Source of the DNA: Chimonanthus salicifolius
Lineage: Eukaryota; Streptophyta; Magnoliopsida; Laurales; Calycanthaceae
Length of the DNA stretch: 64,000 bases
NCBI GenBank assembly: GCA_013350335.1
Contig: CM023539.1
Coordinates: forward strand, 40,906,631 to 40,970,630
Reading direction: 5' to 3'
Part shown: piece by piece, positions 26,201 to 35,740 of the stretch
Layout: each line of letters starts with the position of its first letter
How positions within the stretch are numbered: the stretch's first letter is position 1
Translations under genes and position numbers: made by a program
Notes under the pieces: model-generated
Database searches by the model: none
The model's input: only the letters and a program-made list of their open reading frames with translations
Told to the model about the DNA's origin: nothing

Positions 26201-29200
26201 CTATCAAGGTATATAAGGGGTAAGGATAAGTTTTTGAGCAAGACTTCTTTTCTTAAGTTTCACAAGAAATGTGCCCTCAAAATTTACAAACGAAAATCAG
26301 AGGGCTCAGACAAGAGTGTGGGGACTGAGCAGGTTAATCAATGAAGGTCATTACTTGGAATGTTAGGGGAATTGGTATTAGAGAGAAGCGAGGTGCCATC
26401 AAAAGATTTGTTAAGAAAAACAAGATTGATATTTTGTTGCTTCAAGAAACAAAAAAGGAAGAGATATCTCCCTCCATCATTAGGGAGTTGTGGGGTCTTA
26501 AAGAGGTAGACTGGTTTTGTAAGTCTTCAGTGGGAGCATCTGGGGGCCTTGTAATATTATGGAATCCATCAGTTTTTAAGGTAACATCAAGACGTTTGGA
26601 TGATAGATCTATTTCAGTAAAAGGAACATTGACAGAAGAAAGATCAGAAGCCTGCTTTACAAATGCTTATGGACTTAATACAGAAGGGGATAGGGAGGAT
26701 TTCTGGAATGAATTAGACCTTATTCATAGCTGGAGCCCATCGGTTCGGTGTTTGGGAGGTGATTTTAATACAATTTGGTTCCCTTCAGAGAGAAAAGGCA
26801 GGCATTCTTACAATAGAAGCATGGAAGAATTCTCAGATTTTATAGTTAGAAATGAGTTAACTGATCTTCCCCTTACTGGGGGCAGATTTACTTGGAGCAA
26901 TGGACAAATTTCTTGTTCCATGAGCAGACTGGATAGATTCTTAACTTCGTCAGATTGGGATTACCTTTTTCCCAACTCTACTCAGGTGAAATCCTTTAAT
27001 CCCATTTCGGATCATTGTCCGGTAATGCTTGACTCGGAAGAAATTGATAGGGGCCCCAAGCCTTTCCGCTTAAGTAACATTTGGTTAGAAAATCCTAAAT
27101 TTGTTGGATTTGTCAAGGACTGGTGGAACAATTTTGAGGTCCAAGGTTGGGGAGGTTATGTGATTTCAAAGAAACTAATTCTCCTTAAATCTAAGATTAA
27201 GGAATGGGTTGAATCCGAAGGAGGCCCAATCATAGAGAGAAAAGAAGCAGCTTTGAAAGAACTTGAAGGTTGGCACAACTTAGAAGAGGAAAGGGACCTT
27301 GGGGAAGGAGAATTAGCAGGAAAAAGTATTTGTAAATCCACTCTATGGAATTGTTTGAGAATGGAAGAGGTTGAATGGCGACAACGTTCACGAATGCTAT
27401 GGCTGCAGGAAGGAGATAAGAATTCTAAATTCTTCCACAGTTGTACTAATGCCCACAAAGCGGCTAATACAATTAGATCCATTGTGGTTGATGGACGTCG
27501 GGTTGTCGATAAGTCAGGTATTAGGAAGGCAATCAGAGATCATTTTGTGGCAATCTTCCGATTTTCTCCGCCTCTTCCTTCATGTTCCGCTCTCTCTCCT
27601 GCCCCCCCTCCGTGTGGTTTCCCCTCGCTGGCGCCAAATCTGGGTACCCTCTTTCCTTTCTCCTTTTATTATTCCTCTAACCCCTTTTTGCATCGCCCAC
27701 AAGGTTTGTTCTCTAGATTGGTTTGTCAGGTTAAGGATGCAACTCCTCTAGCAAATACTTTTTATCCAGTGTGTTGCTCCTATTCTGGTGATCTTCATCC
27801 AGTTTTTGACATCAGATCCTTGTCAGGCTCCATGGCGGGAGGGCGGGACCGAGTTTCTGCGACCTCCTCCTTCTTGCGGATCTTCTCTTCGACCCTTGGG
27901 CAGCTTTCAGTCGTATTCATCTTCTCTTGGTCCCAGTCTCTTACTCATGTCTCCTCTCTATTGGAGTCGGGGTCTCATGATTTAAGGATAGTGAGGGACT
28001 CTTGGGAGCCGAGAGAAGCTATGGTGAACCATAATCAAGCGACTCATCACATATTCATCGAGCCGTCTGGAGTGTTGCCTTTTCTCAACGTCGACCGGAT
28101 ACTTTTGCTCCTTTCCCCTCCTCCCTCTCCCTTTCTTTACCCCTTCTTTTCAGGTGGCGCTTCTTCCCATGCTCCATGTGTGTTGCATATGCCGATCCCC
28201 GAACATGGAGTTCTCCATAGCCAGGATCTTAATGCCTCCAGCTCTCCTTTTGTGCAGCTATCATCATCTTCTTTGAATCTTTCAAGCTTCTCCAGACCCA
28301 CCTTAGACGGAATTCAGTTCAATCAGATTAGTAGTGACAATGCTCGATGGTTGGAAAGGGAGTTCACTTCGGCAGAGATAAAGGAAGCCTTGGATAGTAT
28401 GGCAGGTGATAAAGCCCCTGGTCCAGATGGTTTTAATTTCTCCTTTATGAAGGCTTCTTGGGAGATTGTCAGTTCAGATTTTATCAGATTCTTCAAGGAG
28501 TTCTTTCAAAATGGAGTTATCAAAAAGAATTTAAAAAATTCCTTCATTACTCTCATTCCCAAAAGAGAGAGTCCGGTCAGCCTTTCACACTATCGTCCAA
28601 TCAGTCTTCTGGGAAGTGTTTACAAGCTTTTAGCAAAGGTATTGGCAGAAAGGTTGAAAAAAGTCTTGTCAGAAATAATTGGTGAGACCCAGGGTGCTTT
28701 TGTAGAAGATAGACAAATTCTTAATGGGGTCCTTATAGCTAATGAGCTGGTTCATATGAGGCAGAAAGACAGGAAACCTGGAATTTTGTTTAAGCTAGAC
28801 TTGGAAAAAGCATATGATTTTGTTGATTGGTCCTTCGTGGGTTATTTATTTAAGAGGATGGGATTTGGGACCGAGTGGTGCAACTGGATGAGAGCCTGCA
28901 TTGAAGATATATCTTACTCCATCCTAGTGAATGATTCCCCAACTTCCCCGATTCATGCAAATAGAGGGCTGAGACAGGGGGATCCCTTATCCCCTTTCAT
29001 CTTTACTTTAGTGGGAGAAGGATTGAATAAGCTAGTGGATAAAGCTAGAGAGTTGGACATTGTCAAAGGCTTTAAGGTGGGATCAAACGGACCAACAATC
29101 ACTCACTTACAGTTCGCTGATGATACTTTATTCTTTTGTGACCCTTCCAGAGAGGAACTCATGGGATTCAAAGCTATTCTAAAATGCTTCGAATTGGTCT

Positions 29201-31817
29201 CGGGTCTCAGAATAAATTTGGGAAAGAGCTCCCTATTTGGTATTGGTCTAGAGGAGGATCAGCTTAAGGATTTTGCAGGAAATATTGGTTGTGGTACTAG
29301 TAAGCTTCCCTTCATCTATCTTGGTTTGCCCGTTTGTGGGAATCCCAGATTGAAGCGTTTTTGGACCCCAGTAATTGAGAGGGTGGAAAGAAGATTGGCG
29401 GGTTGGGGCAGGAAATTCTTATCTATAGGAGGCAGGGTTACTCTTATCAAGGCCGTACTTCTACATTTACCAACATTCTCTCTCTCCATTTTCCAACTTC
29501 CAAAAGGTATTGAAAGAAAACTCGAACAACTTTTTAGAAAATTCCTATGGGGAGATAAGGAGTCGAAAAAAAAGGTTCATCTTGTGGCATGGTCTGAAGT
29601 TATGCAACCCAAATCTAAAGGTGGGCTAGGCCTGGTGCCACTGCATCTTAAAAACCAAGCCATGTTATGTAAATGGGCTTGGCGATTTGGTAGAGAGAAA
29701 GATGCTTTATGGGTCAAAGTCTTATCAGCCAGGTACGGTGTTGAAGCTGGGGGTGGTTGGTTCCTTGGTGATAGAGTTGATTGTCTTGGCTCCTCCGTAG
29801 TGAAAGCTTGGTAGAAATTAGGGACGGGTCTTGGTTTGGTTGGAAGCTTGTTTCGACAAAACTTAAGATTCTTAGTTGGTAGAGGCGACAAAACTCTTTT
29901 TTGGAAAGACCTTTGGTTAGGAGAGAGGCCACTCAAAGAAATATTTCCAAGACTCTTCAAAATTGCAAGGAATGCTAATTCGTTGGTTCAAGACCTTATC
30001 AAGTGGGATAATGGATCTTTCACATGGAATTTGGAATTTCGTAGAGAATTAAGGTCCTTTGAAATGGAGAGCCGCGATGGTCTTCTTAATCTTTTAGAGG
30101 AATTTCCTCTCTTGCTATCTGAATCGGATGAAATGATATGGACTTGTGACTCCTCGGGTCTTTTCTCAGTTAGAGCGTTAGTACAGCTGGTGCAAAATCA
30201 ACTTTCCAATGAGGCTAGCATCTCTAGTTTAGTTTGGGAGAGTGCAGCCCCTCCAAGGGTCCAAATATTTGTTTGGTGTGTTCTTAAAGAAAAGATCTTA
30301 ACGAAGGTTGAGCTAAAAAGAAGAGGCTTGCTTGGGGATACAGACAATCTTCGTTGTATCCTTTGTGACTCTCATGAGGAGGATGTTAATCATCTCTTTC
30401 TTAAGTGTGATATGGCTAAAAATTTTTGGTCAAAGTTCCTCAAATTCTTGGATATTCTGTGGGTTTTTTCAAACTCGTATGCCAAATCTATCGAAGCTTG
30501 GAATATTTCGAGATTGACACCGAGACTGAAATGTGCTTGGCAATTGCTTCCGGCAGTGATTGTTTGGTCTCTATGGAAAGAGAGAAATGCTAGACTTTTT
30601 GAAGGAGTATCGTCGTCGGAAAGTGATCTTTTTCAAAAAGCCAAGTGGAGGTGGTTTGTTTGGTTGTTGGCGAACTCCAATTTTAAAGGTCTTAAATTTA
30701 ATGATCTTTTATTATCATGGGAGGGATGCATGAAGTTTCGAAACTGTATTGTAAAGGTGAAGGAGAAATGGATCCCACCTCTTTTAGGTATATGGAAATT
30801 CAATATTGATGGGGCTTCCAAAGGGAATCTAGGTCCAGTAGGAATTGGCGGAGTACTTCGAAATCATAGAGGTGAAACTTCTATTATGTTCACTGAATCG
30901 GTGGGAGTAAAGAACTCCAATGATGCTGAAATTCTTTACATTAGGAAAGCTCTTCTTATTTGGAAGATTCTTGGTCAAGGCAAATTGATTGTAGAAGGGG
31001 ATTCTGCTAATGCTTTCAAGTGGGCATCGGGATTGAGGCGACCACCTTGGAGACTGACTGATGTGGTTAAGGAAGTGAGAATTTTGGCAAGAGAGATGGA
31101 CGTTTCTTTTGCTAAAGTTGGACGAACAGCTAATGGAGTGGCGGATTATTTCGCTAAACTGGGAGCTGAAAACCATTGGGCGGGAGTTTTTATTATTTAA
31201 TTCTGCTTCTTGTTTTATGTGTGTTGTTTCTCTTATTTAGACCCTTTTCGCTGTACCGTTTCTCTCTTTTAATGAATCTTTTTTCGTGACTCTCAAAAAA
31301 AAAAAAAAAGTTGCTTTGAAATGTTGCATCTAACAGAGAACTTGATGGCGACTATGAGTGTCCCAACCGGTGGCCAAAATAAAAAAGAACTGCACAACAT
31401 TTGAATAGTTGCATACACCTAAATGACCATTTACAGTGAGAGGGGAAAAAACTCGAAGAATCAAAATGCCAAAAAAAAAAAAAAACAAGAACCAAATGAG
31501 TTACACGAATCAGGTTGGGCTAAAATCTAAGACAAATCCCATCCATGAAAAGGAATATGCAAGAAACCGACCCTTTTTAAGTCCCTGTCGACAGCAGGCG
31601 CAGAAGAGGAGGAAGAGGGCTTGCTGTCGGTCGTTGATTCTTTCTCTTCTTCACGCTCTTCGATCGTTGGGGTATCGAAACCGTTGGAATTCGCTTTGAT
31701 TTTTATCTTGCTCCTGCCGAAAATGACGGTGTTGGGCTTGTATACGTGAAATAGAGAAGTGGCGGGTAATTTTAAAATATGGGTGTTAGAAGGAGCCGTT
31801 GAGATCAACGGACTCAT
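14263..31817 (-). CDS. RPH1: RESISTANCE TO PHYTOPHTHORA 1-like chloroplast membrane protein, complete (4 exons)
   Basis: Spliced CDS: 31572-31817, 17102-17312, 14443-14612, 14263-14289 (246, 211, 170 and 27 bp; 217 codons plus stop), all GT-AG and phase-consistent. Residues 1-82 are Ser/Thr-rich with an acidic patch, like a chloroplast transit peptide. Residues 83-217 form the conserved core: NPAVPGTALYTVFEVQGYA, SFNLIFPSNEPDIWRLMGMW, IPSLRARDCSKNEKEALNYL and VVWSADTIAF, with about four hydrophobic segments. From memory of the Arabidopsis family this matches RPH1, a plastid protein needed for resistance to Phytophthora brassicae; biochemical activity is unknown. The start is the first ATG of the open exon, just downstream of a CT-rich leader. 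Intron 1 is 14.3 kb and packed with LINE sequence. The coding frame is intact, so the gene is probably functional. Confidence 0.8.
14443..14612 (-). CDS. RPH1: RPH1-like exon 3
   Basis: Encodes IPSLRARDCSKNEKEALNYL and two hydrophobic segments (LFLLIPLLNVLIPFFW and the segment before MYAWK). Acceptor cctttttgcag and donor AAG|gtacaa. Confidence 0.88.
15181..16234. mobile_element. Putative solo LTR in RPH1-like intron 2
   Basis: A 1.05-kb unit begins TGATGACGCC and ends GGCTGCATCA (TG...CA). It has a TATA-like box (ctatataagg near 15830) and an A-rich leader, and is flanked by gaaag on the left and aaaag on the right (4 of 5 identical). It is GC-richer than the surrounding intron. The boundaries are my best reading and no second LTR is present. 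Confidence 0.5.
17102..17312 (-). CDS. RPH1: RPH1-like exon 2 (core domain)
   Basis: Encodes VVQKTAATFAPRASTATKNP followed by the strongly conserved PGTALYTVFEVQGY...NEPDIWRLMGMWSIWMF block. Acceptor cttcaatag and donor TTCA|gtaagt. Exit phase 1 fits exon 3. Confidence 0.88.
17715..19085 (+). mobile_element. 5'-truncated L1-type LINE, post-RT to RNase H
   Basis: Degraded frames encode EARNQALLCKWSWRFGREEE, REKLRILLGKGDRTLF, IASNKLATVHDC, a region equivalent to the zinc knuckle, and GSCKFNVDGAARRKPSR (start of RNase H). It breaks off inside RNase H near LITEG with no poly(A). There it abuts minus-strand LINE ORF1 sequence, so its 3' end has been lost. Confidence 0.8.
19086..21060 (-). mobile_element. 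LINE ORF1 (gag-like) fragment, antisense to its neighbour
   Basis: Read on the minus strand the order is an RRM remnant (FFAFVRMKNE type, near 20900-20990), a linker, a DUF4283-like block (RILEKGD, WKNIFLSLEDYKPNF near 20330-20450), and a Ser-rich C-terminal frame (19330-19737). This is the domain order of plant L1 ORF1. Frameshifts and stops are numerous. No ORF2 follows on its downstream side. Confidence 0.65.
21612..21635. repeat. Short perfect hairpin
   Basis: GTGATCCAC and GTGGATCAC are inverted 9-bp arms around a 6-bp loop (ATTATA). Several TGATC words nearby suggest the core of a small degraded inverted-repeat element. Confidence 0.6.
22170..22560 (+). mobile_element. MITE-like repeat, copy 1
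   Basis: The block around 22400-22510 (gaaatggattccttggaag ... cttggcaaagaacacttattccatgg) reappears in inverse orientation at 48490-48700. The ends carry related GG(T/G)CTGTTT words in inverted orientation (near 22180 and 22545), as in short inverted-repeat transposons. No coding capacity; exact ends uncertain. Confidence 0.5.
22561..23930. other. RPH1-like intron 1 segment without recognised coding content
   Basis: An 88-codon minus-strand frame at 23368-23634 has no recognisable family and no convincing splice sites. The rest is moderately AT-rich and probably repeat-derived. Confidence 0.4.
24003..26344 (+). pseudogene. LINE ORF1: RRM plus DUF4283-type gag-like protein, frameshifted
   Basis: The first frame (24003-24632) holds an RNA-recognition motif with RNP2 (LFVGNL) and RNP1 (GRIFAFVRM) around residues 50-100. 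The frame then shifts into the DUF4283-like domain (EEVKGWLSKSVIVSPIGR, ISQIGDNFFLISFRS, RIWVQCWGYPLEGW). It shifts again near 24930 (GNKLGKVIEIDQRNLNRGD). A Pro/Ser-rich linker with an internal duplication and a basic C-terminus (25952-26344) follow after further stops. In L1 elements ORF1 packages the element RNA. The stop TGA at 26342-26344 overlaps the ORF2 start. Confidence 0.85.
25541..25834 (+). repeat. Two tandem 147-bp (49-codon) units in LINE ORF1
   Basis: Copies at 25541-25687 and 25688-25834 encode DSQPDPS-type and SSS(K/I)VVGQTLLPMST segments. The unit is a multiple of three, so the duplication kept the frame. Differences between copies are few, implying a fairly recent event. 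Confidence 0.9.
26341..31200 (+). pseudogene. LINE ORF2: endonuclease, reverse transcriptase, zinc knuckle, RNase H; one premature stop
   Basis: A single frame of 1619 codons plus terminator is interrupted only by TAG at 29812-29814. The AP-endonuclease domain (residues 1-230) has TWNVRG, LLLQETKKEE, GGDFNT (about 139) and SDHCPV (about 222). The RT (about 690-1000) has KAPGPDGFN, LIPKRESP, KLDLEKAYDFVDW, GLRQGDPLSPF and LQFADDTLFF (about 925). The zinc knuckle near 1340 has CILCDSHEEDVNHLFLKC. The RNase H from about 1485 has FNIDGAS, AEILYIRKAL, VEGDSANAF and ANGVADYF, so all four acidic residues are kept. Unusual is a roughly 245-residue Pro/Ser-rich segment between endonuclease and RT (27563-28297). 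L1 ORF2 performs target-primed reverse transcription. Confidence 0.93.
31572..31817 (-). CDS. RPH1: RPH1-like exon 1 (transit peptide)
   Basis: Encodes residues 1-82: a Ser/Thr/Pro-rich N-terminus with few acids (typical stromal-targeting peptide), then an acidic EEREEEKE stretch and a serine run ending VDRDLKR. Donor AGG|gtcggt is non-consensus after position 2 but phase 0 fits exon 2 exactly. The minus-strand leader contains the CT microsatellite at 31862-31900. Confidence 0.75.
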
Positions 31818-31858
31818 TTTCCTTCTCCTTTTCGTAACAAAATTTCAAATACTTCTCG

Positions 31859-31861
<3 letters not shown>

Positions 31862-31900
<39 letters not shown>
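31862..31900. repeat. GA/CT microsatellite in the RPH1-like 5' leader
   Basis: About 19 GA units, 45 bp upstream of the start codon and reading as CT on the coding strand. CT-rich leaders are common in plant genes. Confidence 0.9.
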
Positions 31901-31903
<3 letters not shown>

Positions 31904-33295
31904 GGAACGTAGGGTGTGGGTTTAGTTTCAGACGAAGGAGAGGGAGTAGGAACTGGTGATGCTGTGATGGGAGCGTGTGTCCGTTGGGTAGCCAGAAAGC
32001 AGAACTCGGAACTCGGTTCTTTGCGACCACTTTTAACTGAGCGGGCTCACGTTCTAACTCGATTTCCACCCTGGGTCACGAGTCACAGAGCCCAAATAAT
32101 GACACGTGGATTTCAAATATTAGCTATCCATGACCTCAATCCTTCATGATTTTCATTGGCTTGAAATTTTGAGAAATTTATGCTCATTATATTATTACAG
32201 TAGGATAGATGTCAAATGCCACTATTTGTTAAAAATCAATTATATTTAAAATGTTTAAAATTTATTGATTGATTATGAAATAGTTAGACTCGATTTTATT
32301 ATGGACAAGACTCTTAATCTAATTATATCTCTTTAACTTTTTATCATCCGTTGACTTTTTAATGATGGAGTTTAGAAGTGATCTTATATAATAAATTTAT
32401 TAAAAATATTTATTTAAAATAAGATAATATTTAATCAAACAATTTGTTTTTTAAACTCTCAATATTAGTACTTTATATTATCTTTTAATCCTTAAATTTA
32501 CAATAGTTTTATAGCTCTAAAAAATATACTGAATTAAAAACAACCCTATCGAAAAACGTTTGTTCTTAATTATCCTCTTGACTCTTTATTACTTTTCGAT
32601 ATGGAGACAATGTATTATCGGTCTAACAGAAATTACAAAACAACCATTAATACTACAGGTCAATGATTTAGTCATCATCAAAATATATCATTGACCATTT
32701 GAAACTAACAAATACTTTGATTATCGGAGTAGTTTGAGGAAATATCCATATTGGAGGTTTTTGGAGACTCCATCTTCTTAGGGAATCCTTTGGATTTTAG
32801 ACGCTTCATGACCTCTTTAGAAAACTTATCTTTGAGAAGGTCAATCATCGATTTCTGAATTGAGCTTTGAACATTTTTTAGAGCCACTGGGAAATCGTCT
32901 AGGATCTTCCTTTGTTGAATTTGTCCTATCATTTCTGATGGATTGTCCCATCAGACATGGAAGGGATATCTGCTTATTTATGTTGTACTTCAATTGAAGA
33001 ATCCATGTGATATTATAATCAACTGTGAAGGCCATCATCTTAAAGCATTGGGAGAATTTCTTATTCTCTAAATTTGCTATATGAATAAATTTGAGAAATA
33101 AATCTCAGAATCTTTAGGCATAATGTCAAACTTGGCTACAAATTTCACTCACCAACCAAGCTACCAGAGAGGGAGATCAGAAAATTTGAAATTATGGGTT
33201 TTGTTTTCCTTGTCTTTAAATCTGATAAACAATAAATGATCAAAATTCTTATTTTCAAATGAAAGAAAAAAAAAAAAAAAAAAGTAGATATTATC

Positions 33296-33420
33296 CCATG
33301 AATGATCAAATACAAGTTGCCAAAGGCACATGCTTATAAAAATTTAGGCCATGAATGATCAAATACAAGTTGCCAAAGGCACATGCTTATAAAAATTAAG
33401 GCACATGCTTATAAAAATTA
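33296..33420. repeat. 53-bp tandem repeat, two copies plus a partial third
   Basis: The unit starting ccatgaatgatcaaatac begins at 33296 and again at 33349. A partial unit (cacatgcttataaaaatta) follows. The copies are nearly identical, indicating a recent slippage or unequal-exchange event. Confidence 0.9.
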
Positions 33421-33959
33421 AGTTTGTGGAAACACTTTTTATCCTTACCAAAGATATAAAATAAAAGGTAATTCTAGAAATCCCATTTCTCACAAAATTA
33501 TGGAGAACTTGTGGATTTTGTGACATATGATAAGATTAAACTTTTGATTGATGCTACATGACTTGGAGGGAAATGTAATAACTATTTGTCTTTGATTGAT
33601 TGAACTTATAATTAACTAAAGTTTTTGTGTAATTCTTTTAACAACATTCACCTATTGACTTGCGTGAATAACTTTCATCTTATGCATTATCTTAAAATCC
33701 ACTAGAAACAAAAAACAATTTCACCATATGAAATAAACACCTTGAATTTAAAACATTCATTCACAACTTTTGAGAAAAGTTGTTCACAATAGGTCAAAAA
33801 AGCTGTACTTCAAACAAAATGAGAGCTGTGGTGAGCAATTAATGCAGCTGAGGTGGGCTAAGTGGCTGATGTCACATCATTAAAATATGAAGTTCAAAGC
33901 ATGATTTGAAATTCAAACAGCTAAACTATAATATAAAGGCATGTATAGATTTAAATTGT

Positions 33960-34410
33960 GACTATCCAACTCACTCAGTAAGACATTGTCCACTTTATCG
34001 CACAGTTTTGTTACTCGGTTCAGCTCACTTCTAGATTCAAAAGGGCCTCTTACTTGAGGAGGGGCTCTTCCCTCAAAATGTGGGACTCTCTTCCTCATGC
34101 CCAAGTGGGTAGGGGTGTCACAATCCACTTCTCTCAAGCCAAGAGTTGTCCTCGACTTGGCAACATTACACAGTTGGAGGGCCCATACAGGTAGAGGGTT
34201 GAATCAGCTTTGATACGATTTTGTAACCAACTTCTACAACAAGATATTGTCCACTGTGCCCCAATTGGACCTATACAGTTTTATTTTTGAGCTCGGTTCA
34301 CTTCTAAACGGCTCTCCTCTCAAATAAACCATCTCCACGTCCCCCTCTTTAGATGATGTAGGACTCTTTCCCATATGCCCATGTAGATAGGGGCGTCACA
34401 TAATTGAAGT
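33960..34410. repeat. Two diverged direct copies of a dispersed plant repeat
   Basis: Both segments (about 33980-34120 and 34235-34400) run from (g)a(c/t)attgtccact through a cggttca(g/c) core and tgtaggactctttccc-like sequence to gataggggcgtcaca or its variants. Such blocks are typical remnants of small LTR-type elements in plant genomes; the exact class is not determined. Confidence 0.6.
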
Positions 34411-35615
34411 TAGTAGATGTTTTTTTTTTTTATAATTTATATTTTTATGATATAAATGATTTAGCGTAGAGTTTAATATATCATTCAATTTGATAAAAAT
34501 AAAATGTGATATCTCTCAATACTATTTTTCCAAAGTCACATGCAAAATATATATCCGCACTAGTATCACTAAGTATCGTAATTATGATCATCTAAGTAAT
34601 TTACTCTATTAATTTAGAATTGACATTTTTCTTTGTATTTAACAAATTATTTCTATAAACCAATTGTCTATGTAATGCTTATGAAATTCGAACCTACAAC
34701 CTTTGGACTTTAATAACAAGTTCTTACTTATTGTGCTACCTGTTAGTATCATTAAGTATGAATCTCATTTAACTCTAATTTTGTTAATAGTTTTTTATTC
34801 CAATTTGTTGAATAGTGTGCTTGGTCTAATTTGAAGCCAAGGTCTGAGTTGTGACACTCTAAGAGTAAGCCCATGTGTCTAATATGTACAACTAAGATCA
34901 ACTTTTCGTAGCTTAGATTTAAATGTGACAATTTTTAACTCGACTCTAAGATTGAATCAAATTTTTATATTGAAAAATTAGATTTATATTCAGTTGGTTA
35001 GACGATCCCAAACCCAACTTTTATGCTGGTGAAATTTACTATAATCCGTTTTTCATCCATCACTCTTTTTCTTGTGGGCTCAAATGTTCTAAGCCAAAAT
35101 GTTCACTTTCTGAGTGTAAATGTGCTAATCCAATTTTTTCTTCCTTTTCAATCATCTTAATAAATTTTTATTTTCAATTCTTTTTTATATGAATTTTTAG
35201 TTTCAACAATTTTTTTAAGATCAAAATATTCAAATGTTCAACCTAAATATTTCAACATTTATTTTGACATAATCATGATTGAGTTTTTGAGAATTAAAAA
35301 ATTATATAATTCTATAATCTTTCAATCTAAGAAACTTGAAGGGTAACACAGACACGTGATAAAAGAAGTTTCTGTATTCATAATAAAAAAATTCTATAAT
35401 TGTCTTATCTATTTATTATCGAAATTTAATATGGATCTAATTATGAAAAATATCCGTGGCCTACATTGGCAACCTGAACCGGGGTGCAATGGATCCACCG
35501 CCACCGGACTACTACCCTATTTGGGGACGCCCTTTCGGGTCATGTTGTTTTCGTGTACATCCCTATCGTTCGAATTGAAGTCGGTAGAGTTGCAGAGAGA
35601 GAGAGAGCTGGATTC

Positions 35616-35740
35616 ATGGCGTTTCAGGGTTTCGACTCGATCTCAGCCCCTTCTGGCTCTGGTCGCCCTCAAGACCAATCTCCCTTCGCTCCTATCAACA
35701 CTCCAAAAATCTCTCCTACTGCCCAACGCCAATCTCAACG
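35616..35740 (+). CDS. SAC3B: SAC3B-like exon 1
   Basis: Starts MAFQGFDSISAPSGSGRPQD, similar in style to plant SAC3B N-termini. Donor CAACG|gtaacc. Exit phase 2 joins exon 2 (CG plus T gives Arg). A GA-rich leader precedes it. Extra small exons in the 9.6-kb intron cannot be excluded. Confidence 0.65.

Larger units (their letters stand above)
23940..31309 (+). mobile_element. Nearly full-length L1-type LINE inserted antisense in RPH1-like intron 1
   Basis: A short 5' leader precedes ORF1 (24003) and ORF2 (26341-31200). A roughly 95-bp 3' UTR and a 15-A tail (31295-31309) follow. Possible degenerate target repeats flank it: AAGGTGCTTTGAGAGG on the left and AAGTTGCTTTGAAATG on the right (4 mismatches in 16). 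All catalytic motifs of endonuclease, RT and RNase H are readable. ORF1 is broken in several places and ORF2 has one stop, so the copy is recently dead. It lies opposite to the host gene's transcription. Confidence 0.9.
31818..35615. other. Intergenic region between divergent RPH1-like and SAC3B-like genes
   Basis: About 3.8 kb, strongly AT-rich. Both promoters should lie here: GA/CT-rich leaders are seen next to each start codon (31862-31900 and about 35594-35608). It contains the 53-bp tandem repeat (33296-33420) and two diverged copies of a GACATTGTCC-type repeat (33960-34410). No gene was found. Confidence 0.6.

Noticed and set aside
27563..28297. Intron or spliced insertion within LINE ORF2
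   Set aside because: No GT at the left border and the block is open in frame throughout. It behaves like coding linker, so I treat it as an in-frame insert.
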